The notes beneath the pieces are model-generated. The model saw only the letters and a list, made by a program, of their open reading frames with translations. It was not told the DNA's origin and made no database searches. This document shows positions 25,274-33,506 of a stretch of 37,985 nt of DNA, in pieces. Position numbers and translations under genes: made by a program. The stretch covers positions 1 through 37,985 of the forward strand of contig JANLZB010000051.1 in assembly GCA_031366005.1 (NCBI GenBank), read 5' to 3'. This DNA comes from JANLUX01 sp031366005. GTDB lineage: Bacteria; Bacteroidota; Bacteroidia; AKYH767-A; OLB10. Within the stretch, counting starts at the first letter, position 1. Every line of letters begins with the position of its first letter.

Positions 25274-25316
25274 CTTAAGTGTTCCTTTGTGTACTTAGTG
25301 TCTCAGTGGTTAAAAC
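25274..25316 (-). repeat. Right inverted arm of the GxxExxY cassette
   Basis: CTTAAGTGTTCCTTTGTGTA, then CTTAGTGTCTCAGTGGTTAAA on the plus strand. It runs from 3 bp upstream of the GxxExxY start to 2 bp before the prfB stop codon. Confidence 0.8.
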
Positions 25317-25317
25317 T

Positions 25318-26407
25318 TTAAACCTTCTCACCATACTCCATCAGATATGCTTTCATAAATTCTGTTAGATCTCCATCCATCACCGCCTGAACGTTTGACG
25401 TTTCATAACCCGTTCTCAAATCCTTCACCATTTTATATGGTTGAAAAACATAACTACGAATTTGTGATCCCCACTCAATTTTTTTCTTGGTTGCCTCTGT
25501 TGCAGCTTTGGCGTCATTTTGTTTGCGCAATGCCAACTCATATAATTGCGACTTCAGCATTTTCATTGCAAGGTCACGGTTTGCGTGTTGCGAACGTTCC
25601 ACCTGGCATACCACCACTATTCCTGTTGGCAAATGCTTTAACTGCACTTTGGTTTCCACTTTGTTTACGTTTTGTCCGCCCGCACCACCCGAACGGGAGG
25701 TGGTGATTTCGATATCTGCATCTTTCACTTCTATTTCAATAGTATCATCCACAATTGGATAAGCATATACTGATGCAAATGAAGTATGACGTTTTGCATT
25801 TGAATCAAAAGGGGAAATGCGTACTAAACGATGAACACCATTTTCACTCTTGAGATATCCATAAGCAAAATCTCCTTCAAACTCCAGTGTTGCGGATTTA
25901 ATACCTGCTACATCACCATCAGTGCGATCTACTTCTCTTATTTTATAACCGTTGCGCTCGCCCCATCGAATATACATGCGCATGAGCATCTCCGCCCAGT
26001 CGCAACTTTCCGTTCCGCCTGCGCCTGAGTTAATGGTAACCACTGCGCTTAACGAATCTTCTTCTCCGCTGAGCATGTTTTTGAATTCCAGATCTTCAAG
26101 CAGTTTTAAAGTATTCTTATATTGTGCATCTACTTCCTGCTCACTGGCTTCACCGGCTTTTAAAAAATCAAATAATACGGCAAGATCGTCAACAGATGCT
26201 TTTACCTGCTGAAATGCTGATGTCCAGTTTTTTTTAAGCTTGATATTTTTGAGAATTGTCTCGGCCCGTTTCGGGTCATTCCAAAAATCAGGAGCATGTG
26301 TTAGTTGCTCCTCTTGTGCTATTTGTTGTAATTTATCATCAACGTCAAAGATGCCTCCTCAGAACATCAGCACGGTCTTGTAATTCTTTTAGCTGTTCTA
26401 TAATCAT
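25318..26407 (-). CDS. prfB: Peptide chain release factor 2, with programmed +1 frameshift
   Basis: The coding sequence is in two frames. Codons 1-20 start at the ATG at 26407 (MIIEQLKELQDRADVLRRHL) and end at TGA (26345-26347). A +1 shift at CTT-TGA-C joins them to LDVDDKLQQIAQEE and the rest. The total, 1090 bases, is 3n+1, as required, giving 362 residues, normal for RF2. SPF (stop-codon recognition, in RISPFDSNAKRH) and GGQ (peptidyl hydrolysis, in SGGAGGQNVNK) are present. Expression is autoregulated: low RF2 lets the ribosome shift past its own UGA. It is the first gene of the minus-strand run to DUF4296. Confidence 0.97.
26344..26359 (-). promoter_or_regulatory. Programmed +1 frameshift site of prfB
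   Basis: On the minus strand: AGGAGG (26354-26359), then CAT, CTT, TGA, C. This matches the E. coli layout (Shine-Dalgarno-like hexamer, 3 bases, slippery CTT, UGA followed by C). Confidence 0.95.
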
Positions 26408-26502
26408 AATAGGCGCGAAGATAATTTTTATGTGATGAAGTGATGGAGTAATGAAGTAAAAAAGGCAATGGGGGTAATTGTGGTAATTGAGGTTGCTATA
26501 GT

Positions 26503-26554
26503 TTACTAACAACATTGTTACTAACAATATTGTTAGTAACAATGTAGTTAGTAA
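26503..26554. promoter_or_regulatory. 52-bp near-perfect palindrome, four TTACTAAC/GTTAGTAA half-sites
   Basis: The inner 34 bp (26512-26545) are a perfect palindrome; one mismatched pair separates them from 8 further paired bases on each side. Half-sites lie at 26503, 26518 (TTACTAAC) and 26532, 26547 (GTTAGTAA), with 15-bp steps inside each pair. The last half-site overlaps the probable -33 region of the ATPase promoter, as an operator would. An alternative is a transcribed hairpin. Confidence 0.8.
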
Positions 26555-26577
26555 TTATGATAAATGTTTTATCTTTG
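26548..26577 (+). promoter_or_regulatory. Probable promoter of the AAA ATPase gene
   Basis: A perfect -7 box TATCTTTG (26570-26577) with TTAG (26548-26551) 18 bp upstream. The expected start leaves a 5' leader of about 12 bases before the ATG at 26597. Confidence 0.55.
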
Positions 26578-26596
26578 AAAAAAAATCTAAAACACA

Positions 26597-27733
26597 ATGG
26601 AGACAAATGATGAATCGCCTTTCAACTTTGGGCATCCCGCAGAAGGCTTATTGTTTATTAACCGAACCAATGAAAGGAAAAGGTTAGCCGCAAATGTTTC
26701 GTCACATATTAATACAATACTTATTTCTCCCAGACGATGGGGTAAAACCTCACTCGTACATCAGGTGGCAACGGATGTAAATAACAGAAAAATAAAATTT
26801 TGTTTCATTGATGCTTTTAACATCCGGTCGGAGGAGTTGTTTTATTATGAAATGGCGAAACAATTAATAAAATGCACTTCCACCAAAATGGAAGAGTGGA
26901 TGTTGACGGCAAAACAGTTTTTATCCCGGATTACACCACGCTTTACCATTTCGATGGACAAAGAAGCAGACTTCCACTTTGATATGAATTTAAAAGAGTT
27001 AAAAAAATCATCAGATGATATTTTAAATCTTGCTGAAAGAATTGCCAAGGCAAAAAACATCCGCATCATCGTTTGTATTGATGAATTTCAAAACATAGAA
27101 TTTTTTGATGACGCTTTAGGTTTTCAAAAGCAATTGCGTTCGGCTTGGCAACATCACCGACACGTAACGTATGTTTTATACGGCAGTAAGCGAAGTATGT
27201 TGATGCAGTTGTTCGAAAAACAAAGTATGCCTTTTTATCGCTTCGGTGATGTGATGTATATTGAAAAAATTGCGAAGGAACACTGGATAGTGTTTCTAAC
27301 AACGCGTTTTCAGCAAACAAAGAAAAAAATATCGAAAGAATTATCAGCACGCATAGCGGATACTGTGCAATGTCATCCTTACTATGTTCAGCAACTCGCA
27401 CATATTGTTTGGCACAATACGCACAAGGAAGTTACTGAAGCGATTTATAATAAATCAGTAGACGATTTGCTGAGTGGTAACCTGATCACCTTTCAAAAAG
27501 ATTTTGACAGCCTAAGCAATACACAAGTAAACTTAGTTCATGCAGTGAGTAAAGGAAACGTTGCTAACTTAACGAGAGCAGAGGTTGTAAACGATTTTAA
27601 CTTAGGGTCCTCGGCAAATGTTATCAGGATGATTAGGGCATTGGAAAAAAAAGAAATCGTTGAACAAATTAATAAAAAAATTGTTTTTCTTGATCCGGTA
27701 TTTGAGTTGTGGCTGAAAAAAATTTTTCCTTAA
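26597..27733 (+). CDS. AAA ATPase with C-terminal winged-helix-like domain
   Basis: 378 residues. Walker A appears in the form SPRRWGKTSL (residues 44-53), Walker B as IIVCIDEFQ, with a YGSKRSMLMQLF segment and a C-terminal region (about 290-378) that looks like a winged helix (TRAEVVNDFNLGSSANVIRMIRALEKKEIVEQ). This is the 'archaeal-type ATPase' family, often lone or multi-copy in Bacteroidota; the function is unknown but DNA binding is plausible. It stands alone on the plus strand between prfB and recX, under its own promoter and the palindrome at 26503. Its stop overlaps the recX stop in a shared TTAA. Confidence 0.85.
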   Translation: METNDESPFNFGHPAEGLLFINRTNERKRLAANVSSHINTILISPRRWGKTSLVHQVATDVNNRKIKFCFIDAFNIRSEELFYYEMAKQLIKCTSTKMEEWMLTAKQFLSRITPRFTISMDKEADFHFDMNLKELKKSSDDILNLAERIAKAKNIRIIVCIDEFQNIEFFDDALGFQKQLRSAWQHHRHVTYVLYGSKRSMLMQLFEKQSMPFYRFGDVMYIEKIAKEHWIVFLTTRFQQTKKKISKELSARIADTVQCHPYYVQQLAHIVWHNTHKEVTEAIYNKSVDDLLSGNLITFQKDFDSLSNTQVNLVHAVSKGNVANLTRAEVVNDFNLGSSANVIRMIRALEKKEIVEQINKKIVFLDPVFELWLKKIFP

Positions 27734-28209
27734 TCGCCTCTCAAAACTTCCCATACCAATTCCGGCTCAAAACCTCTGGAGATAATATATTGAGCAATTT
27801 TATAATTCTTCTTTAACGGATTTTTCTCAGTAACTTTTTTTGAATAATCAGCAATAATTTTTTGCAATGTTTTTTGATAATCACGGCTGCTGATTTCTTT
27901 TAATGCTTTGTTGATACAATATTCCGAAACTCGTTTCTGTTGTAATGCCAACCTGATTTTTATTTTTCCCCATTGCTTTATTCTGAATTTTCCTCCTGCA
28001 TAAGCAATGGCAAAACGTTCCTCATTGATAAATCCTTCCGTTACCAATTGAGAAATAATTGGCTCTACATCTTTCTTATACAAACCCAATTCATATAATT
28101 TATCACGTACTTCCTGCTGACTGCGTTCCTGATAAACGCAAAATTTATACGCTTTTTTTAATGCCTCCTGTGGAGAGTGTATCTTCTTTTTCTTTTCTTC
28201 TTCCATCAT
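27730..28209 (-). CDS. recX: RecX regulatory protein
   Basis: 159 residues with three-helix RecX repeats: ALKKAYKFCVYQERSQQEVRDKL, VEPIISQLVTEGFINEERFAIAYAGGKFRIKQWGKIKI and RLALQQKRVSEYCINKAL. RecX binds RecA filaments and limits their activity. recA is not in the window. The ATG overlaps the end of the upstream 472-residue protein gene by 4 bp. A lysine-rich linker separates the last repeat (YKIAQYIISRGFEPELVWEVLRG). Confidence 0.92.
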   Translation of the reverse strand: MMEEEKKKKIHSPQEALKKAYKFCVYQERSQQEVRDKLYELGLYKKDVEPIISQLVTEGFINEERFAIAYAGGKFRIKQWGKIKIRLALQQKRVSEYCINKALKEISSRDYQKTLQKIIADYSKKVTEKNPLKKNYKIAQYIISRGFEPELVWEVLRGD

Positions 28210-29624
28210 AAAAGCTCTGCAACTTTAGTCCTCAGCCAATTAATATCTGCTATCCCGTTATTATTTTCAATTGACTGTTTAATCACATCAACGGATTGAT
28301 TACCTCCTGATTTAATTTTTGCAAGTGCTTTAACATGATTAATGAGATTAATATAAATAGCTCGTTGATATTCTGAAATTAATTTGGAACGTTTAAGATA
28401 AACACGCAGCGTTGTGATAAGCGAAAATAGTGGTTCAATATCATCCATCTCATAATAAACTTTTAAAAGCAAGGATTTTGCATCGAGATGATAATACACA
28501 TCTGTGAATTCTACTGTTCGCATAACACGCAATGCTTCACGGTATTTTTTTCTTGCATAATGGACACGGGCAAGGTTATAGCTCACTGAATTCTTTCTTA
28601 ATTCTTTATTGAGCTTACCTGCATAGTTATTGATAAATTTTTCTGACCATTCAATTTCATCCAAACGTAATGCAAGTGTTACAATGTTTTTAAAATGTAA
28701 ATGCTGAAGCTCATCATTTTCTAAAATGATCTTATTATCCAACATGGTTTTGTAAACATTGAAAAGCTCACGCAAATATTCATTGTGACCTGTATTGATT
28801 TTACGAATACAATAATTCTGAATGAAAGTATAAATATCCCTTAACTCATTTATCGTAATTACATTCCTGTATTTTGCAAGAAGCAATTTCAATTGTTTGT
28901 AATATTTCTCATTCTTTTCAACTTCCAGTGATTTAAGAATCCTGAAATAAATTGCAATAAGAGGAATATCATCAAGATTATTTTCTTCAAGATAGTTAGT
29001 TACATAGGATAACATTGGAATTTTAAATACTGCTTGTAAAACATTTTGACGGTTTAAAATCTCGCAACAATATTTTAACTTGTTAACCAAATAATAAATA
29101 TCCAGATTATCCGATAGGCTTTGAAGATTGGTATCGCTTGCCCGGTTATCACTTGAAAGCGTAAACTCATAAGATAGTTCTTCATAACCTAACTGCCGTT
29201 TATAATATTTTAAATCCTGGTGAGCAGATTGTTCCTGTGCTTTACCTGCGATAGTTAAATGTTGCTCAAAATATTTATCTAATTTTTTTTCTTTTAATCC
29301 ATACAGTAAAAACTTTTTCTGATAAAATGATTTTTCATAATAAACATTGTATGCTAAGAAATCTTCCAATAAGATTGTTAGGTCGGTAGTTACGTATCGC
29401 AATTGCTGATGGTTGAATGGAGAGCCACCAAAAATCTTTCTGTATAAATATTTCTCTTCAATATGTACGGATTCAAATATGGGATAAGATTTAATAAGTA
29501 ACTGAAGCAGTGTTGAGACATTTTTATTCACATTAAAAAAAGGAGAAGCCACATATTTTTCAAACGATTTAAGTTCCCAAACACTCAGGCTTTTAAGTAA
29601 ATCAATAATCTTCGGCTCTTTCAT
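28206..29624 (-). CDS. Helical-repeat protein of unknown function (472 aa)
   Basis: I do not recognise a named family. No signal peptide or membrane helix is visible. The protein is almost entirely predicted helical with repeated Leu/Tyr-rich segments (SYNLARVHYARKKYREALRVMRT is TPR-like). The start MKEPKIIDLLKSLSVWELKSFEKYVASPFFN and the IFGGSPFNHQQLRY segment look like conserved features of a Bacteroidota protein. It overlaps recX by 4 bp, so a link to DNA repair is possible but only by position. Confidence 0.7.
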   Translation of the reverse strand: MKEPKIIDLLKSLSVWELKSFEKYVASPFFNVNKNVSTLLQLLIKSYPIFESVHIEEKYLYRKIFGGSPFNHQQLRYVTTDLTILLEDFLAYNVYYEKSFYQKKFLLYGLKEKKLDKYFEQHLTIAGKAQEQSAHQDLKYYKRQLGYEELSYEFTLSSDNRASDTNLQSLSDNLDIYYLVNKLKYCCEILNRQNVLQAVFKIPMLSYVTNYLEENNLDDIPLIAIYFRILKSLEVEKNEKYYKQLKLLLAKYRNVITINELRDIYTFIQNYCIRKINTGHNEYLRELFNVYKTMLDNKIILENDELQHLHFKNIVTLALRLDEIEWSEKFINNYAGKLNKELRKNSVSYNLARVHYARKKYREALRVMRTVEFTDVYYHLDAKSLLLKVYYEMDDIEPLFSLITTLRVYLKRSKLISEYQRAIYINLINHVKALAKIKSGGNQSVDVIKQSIENNNGIADINWLRTKVAELL

Positions 29625-29814
29625 TGAAACTTTAAATAAATACTAATCCGATAAAGTGTAAATTATATTCATAGCAATGTTAGCAATATTTAACAATTTA
29701 ACAATAAAATTAATCCGATAAACTTCTTTTTTTGTTTTTGCATCGCTGCTTCTAATCTATTTCATTTGTAACGTGAAAGAATGCCTTCTTATGAAACTAC
29801 TTAAATTTACTCCT

Positions 29815-32800
29815 ATGAAAAACCGTTACACCATCCAAAAACTTTTGTTAAGTCTTGTCCTGATATTTATAACAAGAGAAAGCACAGCGCAATTGGTTTA
29901 CATACCTGATCCTAATTTCAGAACATTTATTTCATCGCTTGATCCAACAGCAATGATCGGAGACAGTCTTGATATTAATAATTCAACCATAATAAATACT
30001 GATGTATTAAACATTCAGCCGTCAGGAATTCAAGACTTGACAGGTATCGAATATTTTACTTCACTCCGTAAATTAGAATGTTACGATAATACCTTAAGTA
30101 CTTTAAATGCCGTACCTTTTTCATTGGATACATTGCTTATCGAAAATGCTTTGATAATCACTTTGCCAATGTTACCCAACAGCATGATATGGTTGGGTTG
30201 TGCCTTTTGCAGTAATCTTAGTGGATTCACTAACATTCCTTCAGGTCTTGTTTGGCTGGGTATTTCTTACACTGCTGTAAATTCTATTGTTAGTTTACCA
30301 CCTGGTCTTCAATATCTCGAATGTATTGGAGCTCCGTTATTTGATATGCCTCAATTGCCGCAATCAATGTTATTAATTAATTGTATGAATTGTTCGCAAT
30401 TGACATGCCTTCCGACATTGCCTGATAATTTGGTTCAATTAACTGCATCAGGAAGTGGTATTACTTGCCTTCCTAATATTCCTAACAATGGAAGTTTTAG
30501 TTCTGATATAGGAACAACATTATGTGTCTTTGCTCAGTCAACAGTTACAAATGCATCTTGCAACGGCACTTGCGATGGCGCAATAAATTTATCCATGATT
30601 GGCGGTACAGGGCCATTTCAATTTACGTGGAGCATAGGTGCAATAGTTCAAAATATTGTTGCATTATGTGCTTCTTCAATTCCTTACGCTTGCACAATAA
30701 CCGGGAGTGATGGTTGTGTTGCGACAATTTCCGACACAATTCATGAGCCTGTTGCTATCCTCATTGACAGCATTAATTCATATCCTGTTAATTGCACCAA
30801 TTCAACTGATGGCATTATTGATATTTATGCCAGCGGTGGTGTGCTGCCTTTTGTTTACAGCATTGACAGCGGAGTAACTTATCAATCCTCATTTGAGTTT
30901 CTTAATCTTGCGGCAGACAGTTATTTTATTATCGTGCAGGATGCTGCCGGATGTTATGCTATTGATTCTGTTCTGGTGTATGAACCTACTCCTGTAAGTG
31001 TTACTGCAATTCAAACAAATGTATCATGCAATGGAGGAAATGATGGATCAATAACTGCAATTGCTTTTGGCGGAATACCAGCATATCAATATTCAATTAA
31101 CGGAATGCCTTGGCAAGTATCTGCTGTGTTTAACAATCTCAATCCCGGCTTTTATACTGTTGCAGCAAGAGATATAAATGGCTGTGTTGGTATTTATAAT
31201 TTAACAATCATGCAACCAAATCTTCTAACGATAGCCACAACAACCACAGATGCAACTTGTGGATTATCAGATGGCAGTATTATAATAAATGCAACAGGAG
31301 GCACACCACCATATCTGTATTCAATTGATTTTGGAATAACATATCAGGCTTCTAATTTTTTCACTAATGATTCCTCTGCACATTATACTACGAGCGTAAT
31401 AGATGCAAATTTTTGCCTTGCATACATTCATACAATTGTATCGGGCATTGGAGGGCCGGTGATCAATAATTTAGTTACAACAAACGCTACCTGTTCAAAT
31501 GTGAATAATGGAAGTATCGTAGTAAATGCAAGTGGCGGTACTCTGCCATATCAGTATAGTACAGATACTGCAATTACTCTATCAACATCCAATGTTTTGT
31601 TAAGCCTTTACGCTGGTAATTATATGGTAGCAATGGTAGATGCAGCTGGTTGTTGGACTACAGCTAATACGGTTATTAATTCACCTTCTCCTATTTCAAT
31701 TTTCACTTTAATAAATAATGTCACCTGCAATGGCGGTAATGATGGAAGTTTTACAGTGAATGCAAGCAATGGTGTTCCTCCATATCAGTATTCAATTGAT
31801 GGAGGAATCACTTTTCAACCCGACAGTTTATTTGATACACTCGTTGCCGGAAATTACACTGTGCTGGTTGAGGATGCAAATGGTTGTACCAATCCAGCCG
31901 GCACAACAATTATAGAACCTCCACCATTAACATTCGGAAATATTTTAAGCAATTATTTAGTGTGCAATGCAAATCCGGTTAATGTATGCTTCACTATTTC
32001 TGGCGGAACACCTGCATATACTTATTTATGGAGCCAGGGCTCAATTACTAATTGCATAAGTGTAACTCCGGGTGTTTATACTATTACAGTGGCGGATGCA
32101 AATGGTTGCACACTAACTACAACTACTTCTGTCACCTTTACTCCAGGATGGCAATTTGTTTCTTTAGACAGTCTCCAATTACCTACTTGCGGCATGTGTG
32201 ACGGTAATGCAACAGCAATAATGATTAACACTATAGCTGCAACTTATCAATGGATTCCGGGAAATTTTACAGGAGCTACAAATCCGCAATTATGTGATAA
32301 TACAGATTACACTTTGATTGCAACGGACACTGCCGGTTGTATTGATACATTAAACTTCAGATTGTCGTGTCATTCTGTTTGGCCTGGTGACGCAAACAAT
32401 GACGGACAAGCTGACAATACTGATCTGCTTGCAATAGGAATCGGATATGGGACAACCGGTGCAATTCGAACTAATGCAACAATAAACTGGCAAGCTGAAA
32501 TTGGTTTTGACTGGACTGATTCTCTTGCTTCAGGAACCAACTATAAGCATATTGATTGCAATGGTGACGGAATTATTGCTGATGATGATACGATTGCTAT
32601 TATTCAAAACTTCGGCTTGACGCATCCGTTGCGTCCGGCTATAATTCCAATGGTACTAACTGATCCGCCATTGTATTTTGATATTCAAATTGATTCTGCC
32701 AGTGTGGATACGATGTTGCAGATTCCATTAATGCTTGGTACATCTGTAATTCCTGCGGACAGTATTTATGGAATTGCATTTACAGTGAGTTATGATACTG

Positions 32801-33399
32801 CATTGGTAAAAGCTGATTCCGTTACAATGGATTTCATCAACTGCTGGATGAATAGTACAACAGGTCATACAATTGGCATTGGTATTAACGATCCCTTGAA
32901 TGGAAAACTTTATGGCGCTGTCACACGAACATCACATACAGATACTTCGGGTTTTGGAGAACTTGGACGATTAGGTATTGTTACCGTAGATAATATTTCT
33001 GCCCGAATGTCAAGCTTATATTCCGATACACTTATTTTAGGAATTAGTGATGTGACTTTGATTACCCATGACGAACACTATAAAACAGTTAACATTATTA
33101 TTGATTCATTAATCATTAATGATAATACCGTTGGAATACACGAACACACTGAAGCATTATCTCTTAGCGTTTATCCAAATCCTGCAAACAGATTTTTATT
33201 TCTTGATTATGATTTACAAATTAAAAATCCTGTCATCACATTACATTCAATGCTAAATGAAGAAATTGATATCAATTACAAATCAATGAATGGAAAAACA
33301 ATAGTTGATTTAGGAACTGTTGCAAACGGAATGTATTTGTTGCGTGTAACAACTGATAAAGGTGTTGTTACAAGAAAAATAAATGTTATTAAACAGTAA
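29815..33399 (+). CDS. Secreted SprB-repeat protein with LRR, dockerin-like, cohesin-like and T9SS sorting domains
   Basis: I start it at the ATG at 29815 (MKNRYTIQ), the third Met codon, because the signal peptide begins there; GTG 29773 and ATG 29791 are in frame. About 1194 residues. Order: signal peptide (1-25, ...RESTA/QLV); a leucine-rich-repeat-like region with LPxxL steps (about 40-235); eight SprB-like units of about 78 residues (each [T/N]xxCNGGNDGSI...YQYSIDGG; from nt 30550 to 32330); a dockerin-like pair of Ca2+ loops (DANNDGQADNTD and DCNGDGIIADDD; nt 32384-32625); a cohesin-like domain (IPLMLGTSVIPADSIYGIAFTVSYD; nt 32670-33120); a type A sorting domain (VYPNPANRF...VITRKINVIKQ). 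It should be exported by T9SS and be attached to or released from the surface; adhesion is likely. Confidence 0.87.
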   Translation: MKNRYTIQKLLLSLVLIFITRESTAQLVYIPDPNFRTFISSLDPTAMIGDSLDINNSTIINTDVLNIQPSGIQDLTGIEYFTSLRKLECYDNTLSTLNAVPFSLDTLLIENALIITLPMLPNSMIWLGCAFCSNLSGFTNIPSGLVWLGISYTAVNSIVSLPPGLQYLECIGAPLFDMPQLPQSMLLINCMNCSQLTCLPTLPDNLVQLTASGSGITCLPNIPNNGSFSSDIGTTLCVFAQSTVTNASCNGTCDGAINLSMIGGTGPFQFTWSIGAIVQNIVALCASSIPYACTITGSDGCVATISDTIHEPVAILIDSINSYPVNCTNSTDGIIDIYASGGVLPFVYSIDSGVTYQSSFEFLNLAADSYFIIVQDAAGCYAIDSVLVYEPTPVSVTAIQTNVSCNGGNDGSITAIAFGGIPAYQYSINGMPWQVSAVFNNLNPGFYTVAARDINGCVGIYNLTIMQPNLLTIATTTTDATCGLSDGSIIINATGGTPPYLYSIDFGITYQASNFFTNDSSAHYTTSVIDANFCLAYIHTIVSGIGGPVINNLVTTNATCSNVNNGSIVVNASGGTLPYQYSTDTAITLSTSNVLLSLYAGNYMVAMVDAAGCWTTANTVINSPSPISIFTLINNVTCNGGNDGSFTVNASNGVPPYQYSIDGGITFQPDSLFDTLVAGNYTVLVEDANGCTNPAGTTIIEPPPLTFGNILSNYLVCNANPVNVCFTISGGTPAYTYLWSQGSITNCISVTPGVYTITVADANGCTLTTTTSVTFTPGWQFVSLDSLQLPTCGMCDGNATAIMINTIAATYQWIPGNFTGATNPQLCDNTDYTLIATDTAGCIDTLNFRLSCHSVWPGDANNDGQADNTDLLAIGIGYGTTGAIRTNATINWQAEIGFDWTDSLASGTNYKHIDCNGDGIIADDDTIAIIQNFGLTHPLRPAIIPMVLTDPPLYFDIQIDSASVDTMLQIPLMLGTSVIPADSIYGIAFTVSYDTALVKADSVTMDFINCWMNSTTGHTIGIGINDPLNGKLYGAVTRTSHTDTSGFGELGRLGIVTVDNISARMSSLYSDTLILGISDVTLITHDEHYKTVNIIIDSLIINDNTVGIHEHTEALSLSVYPNPANRFLFLDYDLQIKNPVITLHSMLNEEIDINYKSMNGKTIVDLGTVANGMYLLRVTTDKGVVTRKINVIKQ

Positions 33400-33406
33400 T
33401 TGAATT

Positions 33407-33470
33407 CGTCATTGCGAGGAACGAAGCAATCTCATGCTATGGAAAGATCACTTCGTCCCTCGCAATGACG
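33407..33470. repeat. Inverted-repeat element (CGTCATTGCGAGG family)
   Basis: Arms of 20 bases (33407-33426 and 33451-33470) differ at one position and enclose a 24-base loop. Repeats with CGTCATTGCGAGG are known from several bacterial phyla. It lies in the 107-bp gap between two secreted-protein genes and would form a strong hairpin in RNA; it could also act as a terminator or processing site. Confidence 0.88.
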
Positions 33471-33506
33471 ATTCATTTCTATCGAAAAGGGATAAAACAA
33501 TATACT

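Noticed and set aside
26424..26462. GATGAAGTGATGGAGTAATGAAGT-type tandem as a regulatory element of prfB
   Set aside because: It looks like a short degenerate microsatellite; the nearby TATCTTCG (26416-26423, minus strand) is a weak -7 candidate without a -33 TTG.
26345..26542. 65-residue ORF upstream of prfB taken as its own gene
   Set aside because: Its last 20 codons are the zero-frame start of prfB; the rest runs through the palindrome and AT-rich spacer.
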